Assembly (NCBI RefSeq): GCF_003385595.1
Contig: NZ_QNUE01000017.1
Location: 1-64,000, forward strand
Source of the DNA: Chryseobacterium flavum
GTDB taxonomy: Bacteria; Bacteroidota; Bacteroidia; Flavobacteriales; Weeksellaceae
DNA: 64,000 nucleotides
Reading direction: 5' to 3'
Shown here: positions 1-9,063 of the stretch, in pieces
How positions within the stretch are numbered: the stretch's first letter is position 1
Layout: each line of letters starts with the position of its first letter
Notes under the pieces: model-generated
Seen by the model: only the letters and a program-made list of their open reading frames with translations
Told to the model about the DNA's origin: nothing
Database searches by the model: none
Program-made: the position numbers and the translations under genes

Positions 1-469
1 ATCCACCCCAGCCCCAGGACAGTCCCATATTCCAGCCCCATCCACGGTTCCAGCCCCAATATGGGCTATAACCGCCATACCATCCCCAAGGATATCCCCA
101 GGAATTGTCATAATAATTGGTCTGGGAACCCGCATACATTCCCCAATCGGAATCTGTAGCAGTGGTATTCCAGTCGTTACCGCTCCATTCGTTATATTTA
201 TTTTGTTGTTCTCTTGAATTTGCCTGTGCATTCTGGATTACATTGGAATCCTGATAGTAGTCATAGTATTCGCCTACTCTGTTTCCGCCACCATTAATGA
301 TCACTCCTTCGGGCAGCGTATCTTTGTTAGGGTCATAATATACCCCGTCTGTCTCGCTATACCCTCCCATCTGAGCACCACAAGACATAAGCAACAATCC
401 GCCTGAAACTGCCAGAATCCCTTTAGATCTTAGCAGACCAAGCAAATTTTTATGTATATTTCTTTTCAT
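1..469 (-). CDS. Gly/Trp/Tyr-rich lipoprotein, 3' part outside the window
   Basis: Reading leftward from the ATG at 469-467, the frame stays open to the window edge, giving 156 codons. The N-terminus has basic residues, a hydrophobic stretch and a lipobox ending in LLLMSC (Cys at about residue 29), so it is probably an outer-membrane lipoprotein. A charged middle part follows. The visible C-terminal part is rich in Trp, Gly and Tyr, with WGWYGG- and WGWN-type repeats around residues 125-156. No catalytic motif is visible and I do not recognise a named family. It is divergent from proS, with a 144-bp AT-rich spacer between them. The extreme aromatic/Gly composition suggests a low-complexity surface protein, which is inference only. 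Confidence 0.75.
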   Translation of the reverse strand, partial: MKRNIHKNLLGLLRSKGILAVSGGLLLMSCGAQMGGYSETDGVYYDPNKDTLPEGVIINGGGNRVGEYYDYYQDSNVIQNAQANSREQQNKYNEWSGNDWNTTATDSDWGMYAGSQTNYYDNSWGYPWGWYGGYSPYWGWNRGWGWNMGLSWGWGG

Positions 470-496
470 GATAACGTAAAAATTTTTAATTTAAAT

Positions 497-504
497 TATA
501 TTTG
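497..504 (+). promoter_or_regulatory. Possible -7 box (TATATTTG) for proS
   Basis: TATATTTG fits the Bacteroidota -7 consensus TAnnTTTG in the proS upstream region, about 110 bp before the ATG. No TTG-type -33 box sits at the usual 17-20 bp distance, so this is weak. Confidence 0.3.
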
Positions 505-613
505 CAATCTGTACCAAAAATGTACCAAAAGACTGGTAAAAAAATCTATCAAAAATAGATTTTTATTTTTAGATAACAATATTGTACAAAAGTTAAAAAA
601 ATTTTAAAAGATA

Positions 614-2089
614 ATGGCAAAATTAACCTCAAGAAGCGAAGATTACAGCAAATGGTATAATGAGCTGGTTGTAAAAGCTGATTTAGCTGAAAATTCAGGA
701 GTGCGTGGATGTATGGTCATAAAACCATATGGCTATGCAATCTGGGAAAAAATGCGTGATGAAATGGACAAAAAATTCAAGGAAACAGGTCACGTTAATG
801 CATATTTCCCGCTTTTTGTGCCCAAAAGCTTATTTGAGGCTGAGGAAAAAAATGCAGAAGGTTTTGCAAAAGAATGTGCTGTAGTTACCCATTACAGATT
901 AAAAACAGACCCTGATAATCCTCAGAAACTTATTGTAGATCCGGATGCAAAACTTGAGGAAGAACTTATTGTACGTCCTACTTCTGAAGCGATTATCTGG
1001 AATACTTACAAAAACTGGATCCAATCCTACAGAGATTTACCTATATTAATCAACCAATGGGCGAATGTGGTTCGTTGGGAAATGAGAACACGTTTATTCC
1101 TGAGAACTGCAGAGTTCTTATGGCAGGAAGGGCATACCGCTCATGCTACAAAAGAGGAAGCCATTGAAGAAGCAGAAAAAATGAATAAGGTATATGCAGA
1201 TTTTGCAGAAAACTTCATGGCTATTCCCGTTATTCAGGGATTAAAAACACCTTCTGAAAGATTTGCAGGAGCTGATGAAACTTATTGTATTGAGGCATTA
1301 ATGCAGGATGGCAAAGCTTTACAAGCCGGAACTTCACACTTTCTGGGTCAGAATTTTGCGAAAGCATTTGATGTAAAGTTCACGAACAAAGAAGGGAAAA
1401 TAGAGCATGCCTGGGCTACTTCATGGGGAACATCAACCCGTTTAATGGGAGCTTTAATCATGACACATTCTGATGATTTCGGATTGATATTGCCACCAAC
1501 CCTTGCGCCGATTCAGGTGGTTATAGTTCCTATTTTCAAAGGAGATGAGCAACTGAACCAGATTAGTGAAGTAGCTCTGGATATTCAGGCAAAATTAAGA
1601 GCAAAAGGAATTTCTGTTAAATTTGACAATGACACTCAAAATAAACCAGGCTGGAAATTTGCAGAATATGAATTAAAAGGAGTTCCTGTACGAATTGCAA
1701 TGGGGCCAAGAGACCTGGAAAACAAGTCTGTTGAGATCGCAAGAAGAGATAATCTGACTAAAGAAGTTCGTTCTATTGAAGGCCTTGATTCTTATATTGA
1801 AGATCTTTTGAAAACCATTCAGCAGGATATTTACAACAAAGCATTTGAGTTCAGAAAAAATAATATCACCAAAGTGGATACCTATGAAGAATTCAAAAAA
1901 GTTCTGGAAGAAAAAGGTGGATTTATCTATGCCCACTGGGATGGTACCGCTGAAGAAGAAGAGCAGATTAAAGAGGAAACAAAGGCAACCATCAGATGTA
2001 TTCCTTTAGATGATGATGTAGAAGAAGGTACTTCATTGATCTCCGGAAAACCGTCTAAAAGACGTGTATTATTCGCAAAAGCGTATTAA
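614..2089 (+). CDS. proS: Prolyl-tRNA synthetase, archaeal/eukaryal-type (ProS type 3)
   Basis: Cytoplasmic class II aminoacyl-tRNA synthetase that charges tRNA-Pro. The 491-aa length, the absence of the bacterial editing insertion, and the C-terminus ending in LFAKAY are typical of the archaeal/eukaryal-like ProRS found in Bacteroidota. Class II core motifs are visible: RPTSEAIIW at about residues 121-129, the motif-2 region [16 protein letters not shown], and motif 3 in [14 protein letters not shown]. An anticodon-binding domain (about residues 290-390) and a C-terminal domain follow. The ATG at 614 directly follows an A-rich stretch, as usual in Flavobacteriia, which rarely use Shine-Dalgarno sites. 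It is followed by an AT-rich spacer before the DUF937-OmpA gene. Confidence 0.97.
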   Translation: MAKLTSRSEDYSKWYNELVVKADLAENSGVRGCMVIKPYGYAIWEKMRDEMDKKFKETGHVNAYFPLFVPKSLFEAEEKNAEGFAKECAVVTHYRLKTDPDNPQKLIVDPDAKLEEELIVRPTSEAIIWNTYKNWIQSYRDLPILINQWANVVRWEMRTRLFLRTAEFLWQEGHTAHATKEEAIEEAEKMNKVYADFAENFMAIPVIQGLKTPSERFAGADETYCIEALMQDGKALQAGTSHFLGQNFAKAFDVKFTNKEGKIEHAWATSWGTSTRLMGALIMTHSDDFGLILPPTLAPIQVVIVPIFKGDEQLNQISEVALDIQAKLRAKGISVKFDNDTQNKPGWKFAEYELKGVPVRIAMGPRDLENKSVEIARRDNLTKEVRSIEGLDSYIEDLLKTIQQDIYNKAFEFRKNNITKVDTYEEFKKVLEEKGGFIYAHWDGTAEEEEQIKEETKATIRCIPLDDDVEEGTSLISGKPSKRRVLFAKAY

Positions 2090-2207
2090 AAAATTTAATT
2101 TTTTTTAAAAAAACAACCGAATTTTAAAGAAAAATTAAAAAAAAATGACATTTGGACGAATTTTTGTTTAAATTTATAACAACATTAATCCAAAAAAATT
2201 TATTATT

Positions 2208-3515
2208 ATGTCTTTAAATGTCATTGATTTAATTAAAGGACAATTAGGTCCCGCTTTGGTTTCACAGGCTGCTTCACAGTTTGGAGAAAGTGAATCCGGT
2301 ATTTCTAAAGCAATTGGTGGTCTTTTACCTGCAGTAGTAGGCGGATTAGCCAATAATGCAGACAATCCTGGTGTATTGGATGCAATAACGAAAGCCCCTT
2401 CAAGTGGAATTTTAGGAAATCTGTTAGGCGGATCGTCCAGTAATCCTATTATTACCAATTTGTTATCTTCTATTTTTGGAGATAAGGTAAGTGGATTAAT
2501 AAACTCTATTGCGAGTTTTGCAGGAATCAGTAATAATTCTGCGGGTTCTTTATTAAACCTCGTTACAGGAGCAACAGTAGGTACTGTAGGGAAATATGCA
2601 GCTGACAATAACCTGGGAGCTTCAGGAATTTCCAGTTTGTTAAATGATCAGAAAGGTATTATTTCAACGTTATTACCTGCAGGACTTTCTTTAGCTTCCC
2701 TGAATATCGGTGACTGGGCAAAAGGATATAAGTTTGATAATGACAATGATGCTATAAATACCCCTTCCAGTGAGGGACCAAAAGTAGAAGTTACAAGAAG
2801 TACAACACCTTCAGGAACAAATCCTGACAGAAATAACAATAATGAAGGCGGAGGGTCAATCTGGAAATGGTTACTTCCGCTTTTATTGTTAATTGCGGCA
2901 GGGTATTTCTTATGGAAACAATGTGAGAAAAAGCAGACAACTACAACTACCACCACCTCGGATTCAACAGCAGTCAATTCAACAACTGATACAGCAGCTA
3001 CAGCCGGAACAGTAACAACTACAGCTCCTGCTACGACTAAAACTGATGAAAACATTGATCTTAACGGCATAATGCTAAAAGGTTACAAAGGAGGTATGGA
3101 AGATCAGATGATCTCGTTCCTGAAATCTGACGGTTATAAAAATGCTGCGGATGACTCTGCATTGAAAGACAAATGGTATGACTTTGACCATGTTAATTTC
3201 AAAATGGGAAGCTCTACTGAACTGGAAGCCGGGTCACAGGGGCAATTAGATAATCTGGTGGCAATTTTAAAAGCATTCCCTGATGCAAAAATTAAAATCG
3301 GCGGGTATACTGATAAAACAGGAAATGAAGCTTCCAATGTAAAATTATCTCAGGCTAGAGCTGATTATATCAAAGCAGCTTTGTCAAAGGCAGGAGTTGG
3401 CAGCCAGGTGCTTGGAGCTGAAGGATATGGAAGTAAATTTGCTACCGTAGATGCTACAGCTTCTGATGCTGAAAGAGCTGTTGACAGAAAAATGTCAGTA
3501 AGATTTGCAAAATAA
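2208..3515 (+). CDS. DUF937 - transmembrane - OmpA-like envelope protein
   Basis: 435-aa three-part protein. Residues ~5-120 resemble the Gly/Ala/Ser-rich helical DUF937 (YidB-type) domain. One hydrophobic segment at ~219-236 (KWLLPLLLLIAAGYFLWK) is followed by a Thr/Ala-rich linker. The C-terminal ~115 residues form an OmpA-like peptidoglycan-binding domain (VNFKMGSSTELEAGSQ, then GGYTDKTGN and LSQARADYIK). There is no cleavable signal peptide. From family knowledge, the OmpA domain should contact peptidoglycan, which would put the DUF937 part in the cytoplasm and the OmpA part in the periplasm. It is monocistronic, ending at a strong terminator. The role is probably structural; no enzymatic residues are evident. 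Confidence 0.8.
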   Translation: MSLNVIDLIKGQLGPALVSQAASQFGESESGISKAIGGLLPAVVGGLANNADNPGVLDAITKAPSSGILGNLLGGSSSNPIITNLLSSIFGDKVSGLINSIASFAGISNNSAGSLLNLVTGATVGTVGKYAADNNLGASGISSLLNDQKGIISTLLPAGLSLASLNIGDWAKGYKFDNDNDAINTPSSEGPKVEVTRSTTPSGTNPDRNNNNEGGGSIWKWLLPLLLLIAAGYFLWKQCEKKQTTTTTTTSDSTAVNSTTDTAATAGTVTTTAPATTKTDENIDLNGIMLKGYKGGMEDQMISFLKSDGYKNAADDSALKDKWYDFDHVNFKMGSSTELEAGSQGQLDNLVAILKAFPDAKIKIGGYTDKTGNEASNVKLSQARADYIKAALSKAGVGSQVLGAEGYGSKFATVDATASDAERAVDRKMSVRFAK

Positions 3516-3539
3516 TCTTCAGATTCAATAAAAAAACAG

Positions 3540-3569
3540 ATCCCGGGAATGGTTTCCCGGGATTTTTTG
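3540..3569 (+). terminator. Rho-independent terminator after DUF937-OmpA gene
   Basis: Perfect 10-bp stem ATCCCGGGAA / TTCCCGGGAT (3540-3549 / 3554-3563) with loop TGGT, followed by a T-run. It lies 25 bp after the stop codon. Confidence 0.9.
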
Positions 3570-3601
3570 GTCTATGATTTTTCTGTTTACATTTATTTAA
3601 T

Positions 3602-3609
3602 TAAATTTG
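3602..3609 (+). promoter_or_regulatory. Possible -7 box (TAAATTTG) for mntH
   Basis: Matches TAnnTTTG exactly and would place the transcription start only about 15 nt before the mntH ATG. No clear TTG -33 box is present. No palindromic metal-regulator operator was recognised nearby. Confidence 0.4.
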
Positions 3610-3628
3610 TTAGTCAATTCTAACTTTT

Positions 3629-4960
3629 ATGAATTTCAATTTAAAAACCGCGTGGCGAAAAGATAAAACTTTACATTCATTACCTGAGGTATACTCTTCT
3701 ATCAAAGTCCCTAAAAAAGCAACATTCTGGAGAAAGTACCTTGCTTTTGCCGGACCTGGTCTCATGATTGCCGTAGGTTATATGGACCCTGGAAACTGGG
3801 CTACAGATATTGCAGGAGGAGCTCAATTCGGGTATACTCTACTTTCGGTAATTCTTATTTCGAATATTTTTGCGATGGTCTTACAGCACCTTTCCGTAAA
3901 GCTTGGTGTAGTAGCTGAAAGAGATCTTGCGCAAGCCTGCAGGGATCATTTCAGTCCAACTACCAATTTTATTCTCTGGATATTTTGTGAAATTGCCATT
4001 GCAGCCTGTGACCTTGCCGAAGTGATAGGTTCTGCTATAGCACTGAATCTTCTCTTCCATATTCCACTAACCTGGGGAATCGTCATAACAACAGTAGATG
4101 TTCTGATTATTCTTTTGCTCCAGGCAAAGGGATTCCGATGGATCGAAAGTATTGTAGGCGGACTGATTTTTATCATTCTGGCATGCTTTGTTTACGAAAT
4201 TGTTATTTCAAAACCGGCTTTCAATGAAATACTTGGAGGGCTGGTTCCGCAAAAGGAAATCATTCAGAATCCTGCCATGCTTTATATTGCAATAGGAATT
4301 CTGGGAGCAACCGTTATGCCTCATAACTTATATCTTCACAGCAGTATCGTCCAGACCAGAGATTATACCCGGGATAACGAAGGTAAAAAAGAAGCTATAA
4401 AATTTGCAACGATAGACAGTACAGTCTCACTTATGCTCGCTTTTTTTATCAATGCTGCGATTCTTATCCTTGCTGCAGCCACGTTCCATACAACAGGAAA
4501 CGAACATGTCGCAGATATTCACGATGCTTATAAAATGTTAACTCCCATCTTAGGAGCTTCCATGGCAAGTATCGCGTTTGCTATTGCTTTACTGGCCTCC
4601 GGACAAAACTCTACCCTTACGGGTACTCTCGCAGGACAAATTGTAATGGAAGGTTTCCTCAATATAAGACTAAAACCATGGCTCCGAAGATTAATTACCA
4701 GACTTATTGCAGTGATTCCGGCCTTAATTGTCACTATTATTTATGGAGAGCAGGGAACTACCGATTTACTGGTACTAAGCCAGGTAATTTTATCAATGCA
4801 GCTTAGTTTTGCAGTGGTACCGTTAGTGATGTTCACAAATGACAAAGCTAAAATGGGGGATTTCGTTAACACTCCTTTCCTGAAGGTCTGTGTCTGGATT
4901 ATTTCAGTAATCATTATTATTCTTAATTTATATTTACTGTATCAGACGTTTACCGGATAA
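3629..4960 (+). CDS. mntH: Nramp-family Mn2+/Fe2+ transporter
   Basis: 443-aa inner-membrane protein with about 11 hydrophobic segments that imports divalent metal (Mn2+, Fe2+) with protons. The two Nramp metal-binding signatures are intact: DPGN in TM1 (GYMDPGNWATD, about residues 51-61) and MPH in TM6 (MPHNLYLHSS, about residue 231). It has a ~30-residue cytoplasmic N-terminal tail. It stands alone between a terminator and grpE. Metal control is expected from the family, but no MntR/Fur site could be identified by eye. Substrate preference (Mn versus Fe) cannot be read from sequence. Confidence 0.93.
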   Translation: MNFNLKTAWRKDKTLHSLPEVYSSIKVPKKATFWRKYLAFAGPGLMIAVGYMDPGNWATDIAGGAQFGYTLLSVILISNIFAMVLQHLSVKLGVVAERDLAQACRDHFSPTTNFILWIFCEIAIAACDLAEVIGSAIALNLLFHIPLTWGIVITTVDVLIILLLQAKGFRWIESIVGGLIFIILACFVYEIVISKPAFNEILGGLVPQKEIIQNPAMLYIAIGILGATVMPHNLYLHSSIVQTRDYTRDNEGKKEAIKFATIDSTVSLMLAFFINAAILILAAATFHTTGNEHVADIHDAYKMLTPILGASMASIAFAIALLASGQNSTLTGTLAGQIVMEGFLNIRLKPWLRRLITRLIAVIPALIVTIIYGEQGTTDLLVLSQVILSMQLSFAVVPLVMFTNDKAKMGDFVNTPFLKVCVWIISVIIIILNLYLLYQTFTG

Positions 4961-5148
4961 TTAAAATCCCTGTTCGTAATGGTCAGCAGGCAATTTTGTT
5001 TATAAAAAAATGGTACAATAAAAGGATTGTCTTTTCTGCAGCTGAAACCACAAACAACTTTCATATCCTTTTCTTTTTCTGCCTTAATGTCCTGATTTTT
5101 TGATTTGGCAGACTCTTTGTCAAACAATCTGTAAATAAATATTGAATT

Positions 5149-5685
5149 ATGGAAAATCAGGATATAAACGAAGAAAGCATCAATAATCAGGAAGAAAACA
5201 ACATTCAGAACGAGGCTGTATCTGAGGACAATGTGACAGCTGCACCTTCTGCTGAGGAACTTTTGGCAGAAGAGAAAGACCGTTATATCAGACTGTATGC
5301 TGAGTTTGAAAACTATAAAAAAAGAACCGCTAAGGAGAAGATGGAATTCTTTCAGTATGCCAATCAGGATATGATGGTTTCTATGCTGGGGGTGCTGGAT
5401 GATTTTGAAAGGGCCTTAAAAGAAATTGCCAAAAACGGGAACCCGGCAGACCTGCAGGGAGTGGAACTGATCTATCAGAAATTCAAAAATAAACTTAGTG
5501 AAAAAGGATTAAAAGTGATGGATGTAAAAGCCGGAGACAGCTTTAATGTAGACTTTCACGAAGCAATCACTCAGATTCCCGCCCCATCAGAAGATTTAAA
5601 GGGGAAAATCGTAGACGTTATTGAAACCGGATACACGCTAAGTGATAAAGTAATCCGTTTTGCTAAAGTAGTAACAGGAAACTAA
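5149..5685 (+). CDS. grpE: GrpE, nucleotide exchange factor for DnaK
   Basis: 178-aa cytoplasmic co-chaperone that stimulates ADP release from DnaK. It has an acidic, Asn/Glu-rich disordered N-terminus (~40 aa), a long coiled coil carrying RLYAEFENYKKRTAKEK, and a C-terminal beta domain ending in the family signature GYTLSDKVIRFAKVVT. It is followed 100 bp later by dnaJ on the same strand. dnaK is not in the window. The 188-bp region upstream shows no CIRCE-type inverted repeat, so heat-shock control by HrcA is not indicated. Confidence 0.95.
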   Translation: MENQDINEESINNQEENNIQNEAVSEDNVTAAPSAEELLAEEKDRYIRLYAEFENYKKRTAKEKMEFFQYANQDMMVSMLGVLDDFERALKEIAKNGNPADLQGVELIYQKFKNKLSEKGLKVMDVKAGDSFNVDFHEAITQIPAPSEDLKGKIVDVIETGYTLSDKVIRFAKVVTGN

Positions 5686-5696
5686 AATTCGTAAAT

Positions 5697-5763
5697 GATA
5701 AATGATAAGTGATAACTGATGAACATTTCACTTTGAGTTTTATAATATCTTTTATCATTTATC
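5697..5763. repeat. 11-bp inverted repeat between grpE and dnaJ
   Basis: GATAAATGATA (5697-5707) and TATCATTTATC (5753-5763) are perfect inverse complements separated by 45 nt. The left side is embedded in degenerate TGATAA/TGATAAG units. There is no T-run, so it is not a standard terminator. It may only be a simple-sequence spacer. Confidence 0.5.
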
Positions 5764-5785
5764 TACAATCAATTATAAAATAGTC

Positions 5786-6904
5786 ATGTCAAAAAGAGAT
5801 TATTACGAGGTTCTGGAGATCAGCAAATCTGCATCAGCCGACGAAATAAAAAAAGCATACCGAAAAATGGCCATCAAATATCACCCTGATAAGAATCCGG
5901 GAGATAAGGAGGCTGAAGAAAAATTCAAAGAGGCAGCTGAGGCTTACGAAGTATTAAGCGACGACCAGAAGCGTGCCCGATATGATCAGTTCGGTCATGC
6001 CGGAGTAGGCGGAAACGGAGGCTTTGGAGGCGGAGGCTTCGGAGGAGGAATGAACATGGAAGATATCTTCAGTCAGTTTGGGGATATTTTTGGTGGTGGT
6101 TTCGGAGGCTTCGGTGGCGGAGGCGGAGGACGCCAGCAGGTGAAAGGTTCTAATTTAAGAATCAGAATCAAGCTGAACCTTGAAGAAATGGTAAATGGTA
6201 CTCAGAAGACCATTAAAGTAAAAAAAATGAAAGTGGCAGAAGGAGCCACTTCAAAAACATGTCCTACCTGTAATGGTTCCGGTGTTCAGGTTAAAGTAAT
6301 GAACACTATGTTTGGCCAGATGCAGACTCAGACAACCTGTGGTACCTGTCAGGGAATCGGGAAAGTTGCTGACAAAATTCCTGCAGGAGCAAACGCACAG
6401 GGACTTGTAAAAGATGAGGAGGAAATCACAATTAACATTCCTGCCGGTGCAAGGGACGGAATTCAGCTTAATGTAAGAGGAAAAGGAAATGATGCTCCAT
6501 TTGGAGGAACTCCGGGCGACCTGTTGGTTATTGTAGAAGAAGAAGTAGATCCAACGATCAAAAGAGAAGGAGACAATCTTCATCAGGAATTATATGTATC
6601 CTTTGCAGAAGCGGCTTTAGGAACAAAAAGAGAAATTCCTACAGTTGGCGGAAAAGTCAAAATCACGGTGGATCCGGGTACACAATCCGGAAAAATATTA
6701 AGACTTGCCGGAAAAGGGCTTCCAAGTATCGACAGCTATGGAAAAGGAGACATGTTCATCCACATCAATGTATGGACGCCTCAAAAGCTTACAAAAGAAC
6801 AGAAAGATTTCTTTGAAAAGCAGATGTCCAGCGGCGAAATGGTTGCCGAACCATCCGGAAAAGAAAAAACTTTCTTTGATAAGGTAAAAGATTTATTCAA
6901 TTAA
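5786..6904 (+). CDS. dnaJ: DnaJ (Hsp40) co-chaperone with only two of four zinc motifs
   Basis: 372-aa DnaK partner. The J domain occupies residues 1-70 with the HPD motif ([10 protein letters not shown]), followed by a very Gly/Phe-rich linker and then the substrate-binding beta domains ([24 protein letters not shown]). The cysteine-rich domain is reduced. Only CPTCNGSG (~159) and CGTCQGIG (~185) are present. By alignment with E. coli DnaJ these are motifs 2 and 3 (zinc centre II); motifs 1 and 4 (centre I) are absent. A similar reduction appears, from memory, to be shared by flavobacterial DnaJ proteins. It is probably co-transcribed with grpE and ends at a terminator. Confidence 0.95.
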   Translation: MSKRDYYEVLEISKSASADEIKKAYRKMAIKYHPDKNPGDKEAEEKFKEAAEAYEVLSDDQKRARYDQFGHAGVGGNGGFGGGGFGGGMNMEDIFSQFGDIFGGGFGGFGGGGGGRQQVKGSNLRIRIKLNLEEMVNGTQKTIKVKKMKVAEGATSKTCPTCNGSGVQVKVMNTMFGQMQTQTTCGTCQGIGKVADKIPAGANAQGLVKDEEEITINIPAGARDGIQLNVRGKGNDAPFGGTPGDLLVIVEEEVDPTIKREGDNLHQELYVSFAEAALGTKREIPTVGGKVKITVDPGTQSGKILRLAGKGLPSIDSYGKGDMFIHINVWTPQKLTKEQKDFFEKQMSSGEMVAEPSGKEKTFFDKVKDLFN

Positions 6905-6908
6905 ATAT

Positions 6909-6940
6909 AAAAAAGAGACCTGATGCAGGTCTCTTTTTTA
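6909..6940 (+). terminator. Terminator after dnaJ
   Basis: Stem AGAGACCTG / CAGGTCTCT (6914-6922 / 6926-6934), extended by flanking A/T pairs, loop ATG, then a T-run. Confidence 0.92.
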
Positions 6941-6981
6941 GTATCAATATTTTGTATATTAGTCTATACCAAAAAAATTAA

Positions 6982-7992
6982 ATGAAAAAAGCCTACTTCT
7001 TTTTAGTTTTTCTCCTTTTTCAGTTAAAGATATTTGGACAGGAAAATCAGGACAAGGAATTTCATAAGGTTGTGCCACATTGGTTTTCTGCCTGGACATT
7101 AGTGTACAAGGACCTTTATAAAATTGATACCATAAATCCTGTAGAGTTTGTTTTTTTTGATGAGAATTATGTGTATTCAACCTCTGCAGTTACCATAGAT
7201 AAAGGGGAAATAATTGATGGTCCCAGCTTGCTGAATTTAAAACTGAACTGGAAAAAAAAGCTTCATAATGGTTCTATTGTTTTACCTAATAAAGTCTCTA
7301 TTCCGATTGGTATCACCTCTTATGCTTCCGAAATCCCCGATACTGCACATCATTCTTTTTTTGTTATGCCTCTTCCCGGTTTCTGGGAAAAAGCAGGTAT
7401 AGAAAGTAAAGAACTGGGACTGGACAATTTAATCACAGGAGTTTTCCTCCATGAGTTTTCCCATTCGCAGCAGATGCTCAATTTTGGAATAAAAATTACA
7501 CAATATGAAAAGGAACACCATTTTGAAGTTCATTTAAATGATGATATCCTTCAAAACCTTTTCAGCCAGAATAAAGGCTATGTTAATCTGTTTAACGCTG
7601 AAGTTAACAGCTTCTATAACAGCATTCCGGATAAAGGCATTGATACGGAAGAGGTATTAAAGGGATTAAAGATCATGGATCAGAGACAAAAAAAATACCT
7701 TACCGGTAAGTATAAGACTTTAATTGAAATGGATGATATATTTCTTACCATGGAAGGTCTCGGCCAATACTCAATGTATCTGTGGCTTATTCATCCGGCA
7801 GGGGGCAACATTAATAAAGATCTGGCTCTCAAAGGTGTTCGTCGAAACAAAAAATGGTGGTCACAAGAAGAAGGACTTGCTCTTTTTTTAATTCTGGAAC
7901 GATTAAAAGCTTCTGAATTTTGGGTAAAAGACATGTTTGGAACAAAACCGGTAATGATCACCCATTTAATAAAGTCAAATCTGAAAAAATAA
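6982..7992 (+). CDS. Secreted putative zinc metallopeptidase (HExxH)
   Basis: 336 aa with a clear signal peptide (about 20 residues, ending in FGQ). The central HEFSH at residues 157-161 is an HExxH zinc-binding/catalytic motif in a hydrophobic helix context (TGVFLHEFSHSQQM). A downstream conserved-looking helix, MEGLGQYSMY at ~252-261, may supply the third zinc ligand (Glu) in gluzincin style; this is inference. The protein is predicted to work in the periplasm or outside the cell. No close family name is recognised. It has its own terminator and no operon partner. A non-enzymatic role is possible if the Glu does not align in homologues. Confidence 0.7.
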   Translation: MKKAYFFLVFLLFQLKIFGQENQDKEFHKVVPHWFSAWTLVYKDLYKIDTINPVEFVFFDENYVYSTSAVTIDKGEIIDGPSLLNLKLNWKKKLHNGSIVLPNKVSIPIGITSYASEIPDTAHHSFFVMPLPGFWEKAGIESKELGLDNLITGVFLHEFSHSQQMLNFGIKITQYEKEHHFEVHLNDDILQNLFSQNKGYVNLFNAEVNSFYNSIPDKGIDTEEVLKGLKIMDQRQKKYLTGKYKTLIEMDDIFLTMEGLGQYSMYLWLIHPAGGNINKDLALKGVRRNKKWWSQEEGLALFLILERLKASEFWVKDMFGTKPVMITHLIKSNLKK

Positions 7993-8020
7993 ATCCTGCT
8001 TTATGTAAGCAGGATTTTTT
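7991..8020. terminator. Bidirectional terminator between metallopeptidase and DUF808 genes
   Basis: Stem AAATCCTGCTT / AAGCAGGATTT (7991-8001 / 8007-8017), loop of 5 nt. T-runs lie on both strands, and the left arm overlaps the metallopeptidase stop codon. It serves both convergent genes. Confidence 0.9.
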
Positions 8021-8039
8021 AACATTTAAATTCTAATCT

Positions 8040-8921
8040 TTATTTTTTTGTTGCCAAAGAATATATTGATTTTCCAATAGTAAATACTGCTACCGCTGCT
8101 AATCCACCAATAATTCCAAAGGTAAATTCTTTCAACATTGAGGGCCAGGTTGGAAGCAGGTCATGCAAATAATGAATATTATGAGAAAAAATTCCTCCCG
8201 ATACTAAGATCAGTGCAATCGTTCCTACCACTCCCAGGATTTTAATAATCACCGGTAATGCTTTTACCAGCAAATGTCCAAGTTTAGAAAGGAATCCCTT
8301 ATCATGACTTTTCTTAATCAGCTTGAAACCTGCATCATCCATTCTTACAATAAGGGCAACTATTCCATATACCCCGACAGTCGCAAGAAATGAGACAAAA
8401 GTTACCGTTAAAATCTGTGTAAGCAAAGGATGGTTTTCCTGAATAACAGTTCCCAGTGCAATAATTACAATTTCAATGGAAAGAATAAAATCAGTTCTGA
8501 TCGCCGAGTTTATTTTTGCTTTTTCAGAAACTTCCGAGTTATCCTCTTCTTTGCTTTCTTCCACTACTTCATGTCCTTTTTTAGCTCTGTGGAACAGGAA
8601 CTCAATAATTTTTTCAACTCCTTCAAATGCAAGGTATAAACCTCCCAATATAAGGATGATCTCAATGGCAGGCTTATAGAGCCAGTTGAGCAGAAAAGCA
8701 ACAGGAAGAATGATCAGTTTATTGATAAAGGATCCTTTGGTAATAGCCCATAAAACAGGAAGTTCTCTGGAAGAAAGGAAACCAGTTGCTTTTTCAGCAT
8801 TTACAGCAAGATCATCTCCTAAAATCCCTGCTGTCTTTTGGGTAGCTATTTTACTGGTCACTGCTACATCATCCATCAACGCTGCAATATCATCTAAAAT
8901 TGCAAAAAAGCCTGACGCCAT
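8040..8921 (-). CDS. DUF808 family inner-membrane protein (YedI-like)
   Basis: 293 aa. The N-terminus MASGFFAILDDIAALMDD and the following TSKIATQKTAGILGDDLAVNA are characteristic of DUF808 (E. coli YedI). Several hydrophobic segments follow (about 78-102, 147-163, 172-192, 222-242 and 267-285), with a charged cytoplasmic loop rich in Glu/Lys at ~115-140. The function of this family is not established. It is transcribed alone, with a good Bacteroidota promoter upstream and a shared bidirectional terminator downstream. Confidence 0.88.
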   Translation of the reverse strand: MASGFFAILDDIAALMDDVAVTSKIATQKTAGILGDDLAVNAEKATGFLSSRELPVLWAITKGSFINKLIILPVAFLLNWLYKPAIEIILILGGLYLAFEGVEKIIEFLFHRAKKGHEVVEESKEEDNSEVSEKAKINSAIRTDFILSIEIVIIALGTVIQENHPLLTQILTVTFVSFLATVGVYGIVALIVRMDDAGFKLIKKSHDKGFLSKLGHLLVKALPVIIKILGVVGTIALILVSGGIFSHNIHYLHDLLPTWPSMLKEFTFGIIGGLAAVAVFTIGKSIYSLATKK

Positions 8922-8955
8922 ATTTTAATATTTTTTTAATTTCTGTTAACTCAAG

Positions 8956-8984
8956 CAAAAATAATTATTTAATTCCGTTTACAA
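8956..8984 (-). promoter_or_regulatory. Bacteroidota sigma-A promoter for DUF808 gene
   Basis: On the minus strand, TTG (8984-8982), an 18-bp spacer and TATTTTTG (8963-8956) match the TTG-N17-20-TAnnTTTG consensus. The transcription start would be about 30 nt upstream of the ATG. Confidence 0.6.
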
Positions 8985-9063
8985 CAATAATTTGGAAAAT
9001 TAGTAAAACAGCAAGAGATACACCATTTTCAATATTTTATATATTTGTTTAAAATCGCTACAC

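Noticed and set aside
2648..3070. Antisense 140-codon ORF in the DUF937-OmpA gene
   Set aside because: Its Val-rich run arises from the Thr repeat on the other strand; no independent coding evidence.
4942..5127. 61-codon minus-strand ORF between mntH and grpE
   Set aside because: It overlaps the mntH end, has no recognisable domain and no promoter evidence, and occupies the likely grpE promoter region. Kept only as a remote possibility.
5697..5763. Heat-shock operator (CIRCE-like) between grpE and dnaJ
   Set aside because: The inverted repeat does not match TTAGCACTC-N9-GAGTGCTAA and is embedded in simple TGATAA repeats.
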